Shown here: piece by piece, positions 59,145 to 64,000 of the stretch
How positions within the stretch are numbered: position 1 is the first letter of the stretch
Layout of the letters: each line of letters begins with the position of its first letter
Source: Paenibacillus sp. YN15
Lineage (GTDB): Bacteria > Bacillota > Bacilli > Paenibacillales > NBRC-103111
DNA length: 64,000 nt
Assembly (NCBI RefSeq): GCF_003285005.1
Contig: NZ_QMFA01000013.1
Coordinates: forward strand, 94,692-158,691
Direction: 5' to 3'
The notes under the pieces: generated by a model
Database searches by the model: none
What the model was told of the DNA's origin: nothing
The model's input: only the letters and a program-made list of their open reading frames with translations
Translations under genes and position numbers: made by a program

Positions 59145-59705
59145 TCAGGCCGGATTGGTGACCGCCAGGAAATACGCCGCCAATTCCTCCGGCGAATGCT
59201 TCATATTGCTTTTGATCCACCATTGCACCATCTCCACGAAGCTCCCGGCAATATGGTTGACCAGGAAATCATCGGGAACACCCGGGTGCCTTTGTTTCAC
59301 ATCCTCCAGCAGATGCTGAATAATCAGTTGGGATAAATATTGCTTGAAGAAGCGCAAAAAAAGCTCCCCGCTTTCGCTTGCCAGAATGCCGGTGATGTTC
59401 TTTTTGCTGTCCCGCAGATGGTAGAGGATATGCGTCATCATGGAGCCGGGATGGCCTCCGGCAAGAGAGAAGTCATGCGTGGCCTCCGTATTCAGCGTCT
59501 CGGAGAAAATATGGTCAAACAGGTCGGTGCACATTTCCTTCAGCAAATCATCCTTGGTTTCAAAATGGGAGTAAAAGGTGCTGCGGCCTACATTCGCTTC
59601 GCTAATAATGTCCTGGACGGTAATCTTCGAATAGCCCTTTGCCGACAAAATCAAGCGGAAAGCCTCAAAAATCGCTTCCCTTGTTTTTTGCTGCCGTCTG
59701 TCCAT
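59145..59705 (-). CDS. TetR family repressor
   Basis: 186 residues; ATG at 59705 with GGGAGGAGC upstream. N-terminal HTH: TREAIFEAFRLILSAKGYSKITVQDIISEANVGRSTFYSHFETKDDLL; C-terminal helical ligand domain of the TetR_C type (SGELFLRFFKQYLSQLIIQHLLE). It is divergent from a MATE exporter; a palindromic site lies between them. Ligand unknown, probably a drug-like compound. Confidence 0.9.
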   Translation of the reverse strand: MDRRQQKTREAIFEAFRLILSAKGYSKITVQDIISEANVGRSTFYSHFETKDDLLKEMCTDLFDHIFSETLNTEATHDFSLAGGHPGSMMTHILYHLRDSKKNITGILASESGELFLRFFKQYLSQLIIQHLLEDVKQRHPGVPDDFLVNHIAGSFVEMVQWWIKSNMKHSPEELAAYFLAVTNPA

Positions 59706-59730
59706 AAGCTCCTCCCGGTGTACAAATTCG

Positions 59731-59758
59731 CCCAACTGTCCAGTAACGTACAGTTGGG
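59731..59758. promoter_or_regulatory. Palindromic operator between TetR and MATE genes
   Basis: CCCAACTGT at 59731-59739 and ACAGTTGGG at 59750-59758 form a perfect inverted repeat with a 10-bp centre, typical of a TetR-family site. Confidence 0.7.
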
Positions 59759-59883
59759 GGCAATTGACTGTTGTGGCCGTCTCAGCCGCCTGCCTATACT
59801 GTTATCAAACAAAGTGTTCATTATCATACAAATCGTACAGGTATTCTGCCGGGAAAGCAAATGAATATAAAGGATGGATAGCG

Positions 59884-61227
59884 GTGGCGGCCCATGTTGA
59901 AATCAGAGATACCACTCCCCGGGAAAAGCTGAGCATTATTTTGGCCCTTGGTGTGCCGGCCATGATCGAAAACCTTCTCCAGACCGTTGTCGGGTTTGCC
60001 GATACCCTGTTTGTTTCCCGGATCGGGCTGACGGAAGTGACCGCAGTAGGAATCTCCAATGCGCTATTGAATGTGTATTTGGCGCTTTTTCTCGCCATCG
60101 GGGTGGGCACTTCCTCCATGATTGCCAAACGGGTGGGGGCGGGAAGGATGGATGAGGCCAGGCAGATCGCCCGGCAGGCCGCATGGCTTTCCATTGCCGC
60201 CGGACTGTTGTTTGGAGTGGTTACGCTGTTTTTTGCCGAGCCTCTGCTGGAATGGATGGGGGCGGAGCCGGAGGTGCTGCGGGCCGGAAGCCTGTACTTC
60301 CGCATTGTTGCCGTTCCTTCCGTGTTTATCTCATTGATGACCGTATTCGGAAGCATCCTGCGGTCCGCCGGGGATACCAAAACCCCGATGAAGGTGGGAA
60401 TCTGGATCAACCTGCTTCATCTGGCTCTGGATTATGTCCTGATCTTCGGCTTGCTGGCGTTTCCCGGCTTCGGGCTGGCGGGAGCGGCGGCGGCAACGGT
60501 TTTGGCGCGGCTTGTCGGCAGCGTGGCATTGTTCCGGCAGATTCAAAAATCCCCGCTGGCCTTTCCGCTGCTCCGACAGGGGAAGCATCCGCATCTGCTG
60601 CCTTTATTGCAGCTGTCCGGACCGGCTGCCGCGGAGCGGTTGATTATGCGTCTGGGCCAAGTTTTGTACATGGGGCTGATCGTCCGTATCGGGACAGAGG
60701 TGTATGCGGCCCATACCATTGCCGGGAATATCGAGATTTTCTCCTATATGCCCGGGTATGGACTGGCGGTGGCGGCCACCACCCTGGTGGGTCAATACTT
60801 AGGCGCAAACCGGCGGCGGGATGCATACCGGTATGGGATCTATACAGCCGCGGTGGCCGCTGTGTTTATGGGCTTGGCCGGTATCCTGCTGTTCGTCCTG
60901 GCCCCGGCAGCCGCTTCGTGGTTTACGGGGGAGGGAGAGGTAATCGGCAACGTGACCACCGCTTTGCGGATTGATGCCTTTGCCCAGCCCTTCCTGGCGG
61001 TGGGACTGGTGCTGGCCGGTGCGCTGCAAGGGGCAGGGGACACCAAAAGCCCCATGTACAGCACAGCCATCGGCATGTGGCTCATCAGGGTGGCAGGCGT
61101 CTACGTGCTGGGCATTCAGCTTCAGCTGGGAATCGCGGGAGTCTGGTTATCGATTGCCGGCGACCAGGCGCTTCGTGCGGGGTTTTTGTTTTGGCGGTTC
61201 AGAAGGGAGCTGCGGATGGGAGGATAG
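59884..61227 (+). CDS. MATE family multidrug exporter
   Basis: 447 residues from the GTG at 59884 (AAAGGATGG upstream); the frame is open to 59764 but that would cover the promoter. Twelve helices in two six-helix halves; MIENLLQTVVGFADTLFVSRIG, LAIGVGTSSMIAKRVGAGR and GSILRSAGDTKTPM in the first half, QVLYMGLIVRIGTEVYAAHTI and GALQGAGDTKSPM in the second, as in the DinF/NorM group. It uses an ion gradient to expel drugs. Regulation by the divergent TetR-type gene is likely. Confidence 0.92.
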   Translation: MAAHVEIRDTTPREKLSIILALGVPAMIENLLQTVVGFADTLFVSRIGLTEVTAVGISNALLNVYLALFLAIGVGTSSMIAKRVGAGRMDEARQIARQAAWLSIAAGLLFGVVTLFFAEPLLEWMGAEPEVLRAGSLYFRIVAVPSVFISLMTVFGSILRSAGDTKTPMKVGIWINLLHLALDYVLIFGLLAFPGFGLAGAAAATVLARLVGSVALFRQIQKSPLAFPLLRQGKHPHLLPLLQLSGPAAAERLIMRLGQVLYMGLIVRIGTEVYAAHTIAGNIEIFSYMPGYGLAVAATTLVGQYLGANRRRDAYRYGIYTAAVAAVFMGLAGILLFVLAPAAASWFTGEGEVIGNVTTALRIDAFAQPFLAVGLVLAGALQGAGDTKSPMYSTAIGMWLIRVAGVYVLGIQLQLGIAGVWLSIAGDQALRAGFLFWRFRRELRMGG

Positions 61228-61430
61228 CAGAAGAGAGCGTCCCGCTTTAGAACAGATTATTTCAGCCTGCTGCTATCCGGACTGTGCTTGCTCCGAAACA
61301 TCACTCAAACCGGCTCATTTCCGCCATATAGATCATGCACCGCTCCTTTTTCTTCAGCTGTTTGCTCTATTATAGTATAGACTATGAATAGGACATCTGT
61401 TGTCATATATGATGCTACAGTTAATTTCTT

Positions 61431-61473
61431 CCCAAAAGAAAAAGCCCCTACCCGCCTTCTCGACGAAGGCGGG
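61431..61473 (-). terminator. Terminator of gerE
   Basis: On the minus strand CCCGCCTTC and GAAGGCGGG pair, followed by TAGGGGC and CTTTTTCTTTT. The 61228-61430 stretch beyond shows no gene. Confidence 0.75.
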
Positions 61474-61509
61474 CAACAGGCCCAAGGATGGGGTATGCGG
61501 TTAGGTCTA

Positions 61510-61734
61510 TCAGATTTTCAATTCCCCAAGCTTGATCAGTTCCACGACCGCTTGCGAACGGCCTTTAACGTTTAATTTTTGCATAACGTTAGAGATGTGG
61601 TTCCTGACAGTCTTTTCGCTGATGAAAAGCTGCTGCGCAATATCTTTGGTGGTTTTGTCCTGAACCAAAAGCTCAAATACTTCGCGCTCGCGGTGGGTAA
61701 GGATGAACTTGCTCTTGTGATCGATGCCCTTCAA
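61510..61734 (-). CDS. gerE: Late sporulation regulator GerE
   Basis: 74 residues from the TTG at 61734, giving exactly the length of B. subtilis GerE; the GTG at 61743 touches the ribosome binding site GGAGGGG and is less likely. The protein is a single LuxR-type HTH: LTHREREVFELLVQDKTTKDIAQ, QLFISEKTVRNHISNVMQKL, NVKGRSQAVVELIKLGEL, nearly the same as GerE. It acts in the mother cell with sigma-K on coat and crust genes, so the surface-glycan cluster in this window may be among its targets. Two RWWTRGGY-like sites lie upstream (61827-61845). Confidence 0.93.
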   Translation of the reverse strand: MKGIDHKSKFILTHREREVFELLVQDKTTKDIAQQLFISEKTVRNHISNVMQKLNVKGRSQAVVELIKLGELKI

Positions 61735-61826
61735 TGTAGTCACCCCTCCTTGCCTGGGTAGTTGTCGGATACAAGGTATAGGGATACAGTCAAATCATCA
61801 TATGAAGGGCAGCATTTGTTGGTGCT

Positions 61827-61845
61827 GAATGGGCAAAAAATGGGC
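61827..61845 (+). promoter_or_regulatory. Two phased GerE-box-like sites
   Basis: GAATGGGC (61827-61834) and AAATGGGC (61838-61845) match the RWWTRGGY core of the GerE consensus, same direction, 11 bp apart, about 95 bp upstream of the gerE start. Autoregulation is suggested. Confidence 0.4.
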
Positions 61846-61892
61846 TTATACATAAAGGGCAGCTTGCCTTCGCTTGCAGCATGATTAATTTG

Positions 61893-61920
61893 TTGACATG
61901 TGCACACGAATGCATATAAT
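61893..61920 (+). promoter_or_regulatory. arsR-type gene promoter with operator
   Basis: TTGACA (61893-61898) and TATAAT (61915-61920), 16 bp apart, both perfect. The spacer carries TGTGCACACGAATGCATATA, similar to the reverse of the site at 62294-62313, which suggests repressor binding over the promoter. Confidence 0.8.
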
Positions 61921-61939
61921 GAAATCAGGTGGTGAGATG

Positions 61940-62269
61940 ATGGGACTCAATCTTGATCCGAATAAATGTAAAAAGATGATTGAAGACAATGTAAATATTG
62001 AATTTTTTAGAGCGGTTTTCGATACGGTCCGGAGTGAGCTGTTGATATTCCTTGCTGTTAACGGGGAAATGACGATTGGGGAAATAGCGGAGCATTTTCC
62101 TCAGAACCGTTCAGTGATTTCACGCCATCTGGATTATATGAACCGGTTTAATATTGTGCAGCGCAGAAAAGAAGGGCGTGAGGTTTATTACCAAGCCAAT
62201 AAAAAATTGATTGTCGATACATTTGAAGAGACAACAAATAACATGAAAGCACTCATGAATTTGATATAA
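61940..62269 (+). CDS. ArsR family winged-helix regulator
   Basis: 109 residues from ATG 61940, behind AGGTGGTGAG; the ATG at 61937 is also possible. LNLDPNKCKKMIEDNVNIEFFRAVFDTVRSELLIFLAVNGEMTIGEIAEHFPQNRSVISRHLDYMNRFNIVQRRKEGREVYY is a plain ArsR HTH without the metal-binding CVC. The following exporter gene starts 68 bp later and is probably controlled by it. AT-rich codons mark it off from neighbours. Confidence 0.88.
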   Translation: MGLNLDPNKCKKMIEDNVNIEFFRAVFDTVRSELLIFLAVNGEMTIGEIAEHFPQNRSVISRHLDYMNRFNIVQRRKEGREVYYQANKKLIVDTFEETTNNMKALMNLI

Positions 62270-62293
62270 CAGAGTGCTTTTCATTTTATACAA

Positions 62294-62313
62294 TATGCGC
62301 ATTTATGCACACA
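62294..62313. promoter_or_regulatory. Second ArsR-type operator candidate
   Basis: TATGCGCATTTATGCACACA; its reverse complement matches the site over the arsR-type promoter at 14 of 20 positions. It lies just upstream of the exporter start. Confidence 0.4.
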
Positions 62314-62337
62314 AAAACACGTAAAGGGGTTTTTATT

Positions 62338-63903
62338 TTGGAACAGTCTATTAGAAAATGGTGGGTTTTAGCCACAGTCAGTTTAGCCGTATTTATGGCA
62401 ATGTTAGATATTACTATTGTCAACGTAGCCTTTCCTGAGATTCAAAAAAGCTTTTCATCCGATTTTTCAAATCTGCAATGGGTGTTGAATGCTTATACTT
62501 TAGTCTATGCTGCAATGTTATTGCCAGTCTCGAAATTAGGGGATATCATCGGGCGCAAAAAAGTCTTTCTAATCGGATTGGGCATCTTCGTGATAGGCTC
62601 CCTTACAAGCGGTTTAGCAAGCAGCAATCTTTGGTTGAACATTTTTCGGGGTTTCCAAGGAATCGGCGGAGCAGCAATGATGTCCTTATCCCTAACAATT
62701 GTTACAGCTTCGTTCCCTGAAAAACAAAGAGGACTCGCATTGGGGATTTGGAGCAGTGCGGTTGGTCTTGCTATTGCGGGAGGGCCCCTTATTGGCGGTG
62801 CTTTAGTGGATAGCTTGGGCTGGCGGTCAATCTTCCTGGTCAATATTCCTATTGGTATGGTAGCGATCCTGTTGGGAATATTCTTCATTCGGGAAAGTGA
62901 GAAAAATAATAATGAAAAAATCGATTATTTAGGATTTATTTTTAGCACGGCATTGATTTTTACGATGGTGCTAGCGCTGATTCAAAAAGAAATGCATACA
63001 AATTATTTGTGGACGGATTGGCATATTTTAAGCTTATTTGGGTTATCGGGCATTTTATTAATTGCTTTTATTTTGACCGAAAGAATGGTTAAACAACCCA
63101 TGATCGAACTGTCGATTTTTAGAAACAGGTCATTTAACGGCGCCAACATTGCGGCCTTTGCTTTGGGAGCCGGATTGTATGGCGGCTTTACCTACCTGAC
63201 CATTCTTATGCAAAACTATATGGGCTACTCTGCGTTTGAAACCGGGGTGAAAATGCTGTTGATCAGCGGGTTTACCATGGTATTGGGTCCTTTGGCCGGA
63301 ATTATTTCCGGTAAAATCGGAAACCGCTGGTTGATCAGCGGCGCGCTATTTATTGGAGCGGTTGGGATCATGGTTATGAATCATATGATTAAAGTCCCTT
63401 TTGAATGGAGCTATTTAATGCCCGGGTTTATTCTTCTAGGAATTAGTAACGCTTTGGTAAACCCGCCAATATCGAATGCTGTTATGAGTGCTGTTGATAA
63501 AAAACAGGTTGGTATGGCTTCCGGTATTTTAAACGTATTCCGGCAAGTGGGCATTTCATTTGGTGTGGTCATGTTAGGAATAATGTTGACCCAGGGTTAT
63601 AACCATTCACTGGATAACCATATTATGGAGAGCGAAAATTTAGATCCAGCCTTCCAAAATCAAATGCTGGATGTTTTTCATAAAGCCGGAGCTTTTGCCG
63701 GCTCACAAATTTTCGACAGTAAACAAGCTGAAGCATTCAAACAAATGCCGGCTTTTGAAGAAAGTAAGAAAATAGTATTTAGTGCTTTCAACGCTGGGAT
63801 GAAGGATGTGGATTTGTTCATTTCCATTTTTTTGCTTATTGGATCATTTGCGAGTGCTCTTTTGATTAACAGGAAAAGAAAGATACATCCAAACGTAAAA
63901 TGA
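62338..63903 (+). CDS. MFS drug exporter, DHA2 (14-helix) family
   Basis: 521 residues from the TTG at 62338, 8 bases after AAAGGGG; the frame is open to 62305. Motif A is KLGDIIGRKKVF, motif C GLAIAGGPLIGGAL, and WVLNAYTLVYAAMLLPVS is typical of EmrB/QacA-type pumps; MLDITIVNVAFPEIQ carries the motif D1 aspartate. About fourteen helices. It uses the proton gradient to expel drugs. The gene is visibly more AT rich than the bulk of the window, suggesting acquisition together with its ArsR-type regulator. Confidence 0.92.
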   Translation: MEQSIRKWWVLATVSLAVFMAMLDITIVNVAFPEIQKSFSSDFSNLQWVLNAYTLVYAAMLLPVSKLGDIIGRKKVFLIGLGIFVIGSLTSGLASSNLWLNIFRGFQGIGGAAMMSLSLTIVTASFPEKQRGLALGIWSSAVGLAIAGGPLIGGALVDSLGWRSIFLVNIPIGMVAILLGIFFIRESEKNNNEKIDYLGFIFSTALIFTMVLALIQKEMHTNYLWTDWHILSLFGLSGILLIAFILTERMVKQPMIELSIFRNRSFNGANIAAFALGAGLYGGFTYLTILMQNYMGYSAFETGVKMLLISGFTMVLGPLAGIISGKIGNRWLISGALFIGAVGIMVMNHMIKVPFEWSYLMPGFILLGISNALVNPPISNAVMSAVDKKQVGMASGILNVFRQVGISFGVVMLGIMLTQGYNHSLDNHIMESENLDPAFQNQMLDVFHKAGAFAGSQIFDSKQAEAFKQMPAFEESKKIVFSAFNAGMKDVDLFISIFLLIGSFASALLINRKRKIHPNVK

Positions 63904-63947
63904 AACAATTTGACCATTAGAAGAGAACGCACTATGTCAATAGTCTG

Positions 63948-64000
63948 AGAAAATGTCACCGTAACTCTTCTAAGAAAATGTCACTTTCAGTGTAGATTGA
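63948..64000. mobile_element. Possible insertion-sequence end, runs off window
   Basis: AGAAAATGTCAC occurs at 63948-63959 and again at 63973-63984, a 25-bp period, at the edge of the window directly after the acquired exporter. Multiple short direct repeats of this kind mark the ends of IS21-like elements. No transposase is inside the window, so this is tentative. Confidence 0.35.

Overview
The window looks like a chromosome segment of a Paenibacillus-type endospore-forming Firmicute. The signs are strong GGAGG ribosome binding sites, many TTG and GTG starts, mid-50s GC by eye, a gerE regulator, a Ger(x)C germination lipoprotein, CgeB-type spore glycosyltransferases, and an LplB/YtcP/lipoprotein sugar importer beside a membrane-bound AraC regulator. 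No rRNA, tRNA or CRISPR array was seen.

Layout. (1) About 1-19.3 kb is a surface-glycan cluster, probably for the spore surface: two CgeB-like glycosyltransferases, three GT4 and two GT2 enzymes, four SDR sugar-nucleotide enzymes, a CapG/FnlC-type 2-epimerase, a methyltransferase, a DUF1796 protein, a lysine/arginine/alanine-rich protein and several small all-beta or all-helical proteins. The RmlD-like reductase, CapE-like dehydratase and CapG-like epimerase together fit a UDP-N-acetyl-L-quinovosamine or UDP-N-acetyl-L-fucosamine route. A TagO/WecA transferase with a structured leader follows at 19.6 kb. (2) 21-38.7 kb is mixed housekeeping and accessory DNA: a small alarmone synthetase, EamA exporters with AraC or LysR regulators, a broken XRE regulator, an SLH protein, a CAP-domain protein, a sugar ABC importer and a two-P-loop ATPase. 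(3) 38.8-46.1 kb is an Mrp cation/proton antiporter operon with fused MrpA-MrpB, ending in an orphan Ger(x)C gene. (4) 46-61.7 kb holds an orphan anti-sigma-like protein, a KtrB potassium channel, a YuiD-like protein, a YcaQ-like glycosylase, CueP, a large heparinase-like lyase, a CsoR-family regulator beside a P1B-4 metal exporter, a TetR/MATE pair and gerE. (5) 61.9-64 kb is a more AT-rich ArsR/MFS drug-export module followed by what may be an insertion-sequence end.

The most unusual signal is not a gene. Five intergenic islands, usually just downstream of transcription terminators, each hold four copies of a 24-28 bp unit. Two copies face one way and two the other, with nearly the same geometry every time (about 50, 57-64 and 50 bp between unit starts). 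The unit sequence differs between islands but is shared within each island. A sixth, partial island lies at 3.4 kb. All gene functions are read from the sequence and from memory of protein families; no database search was run.
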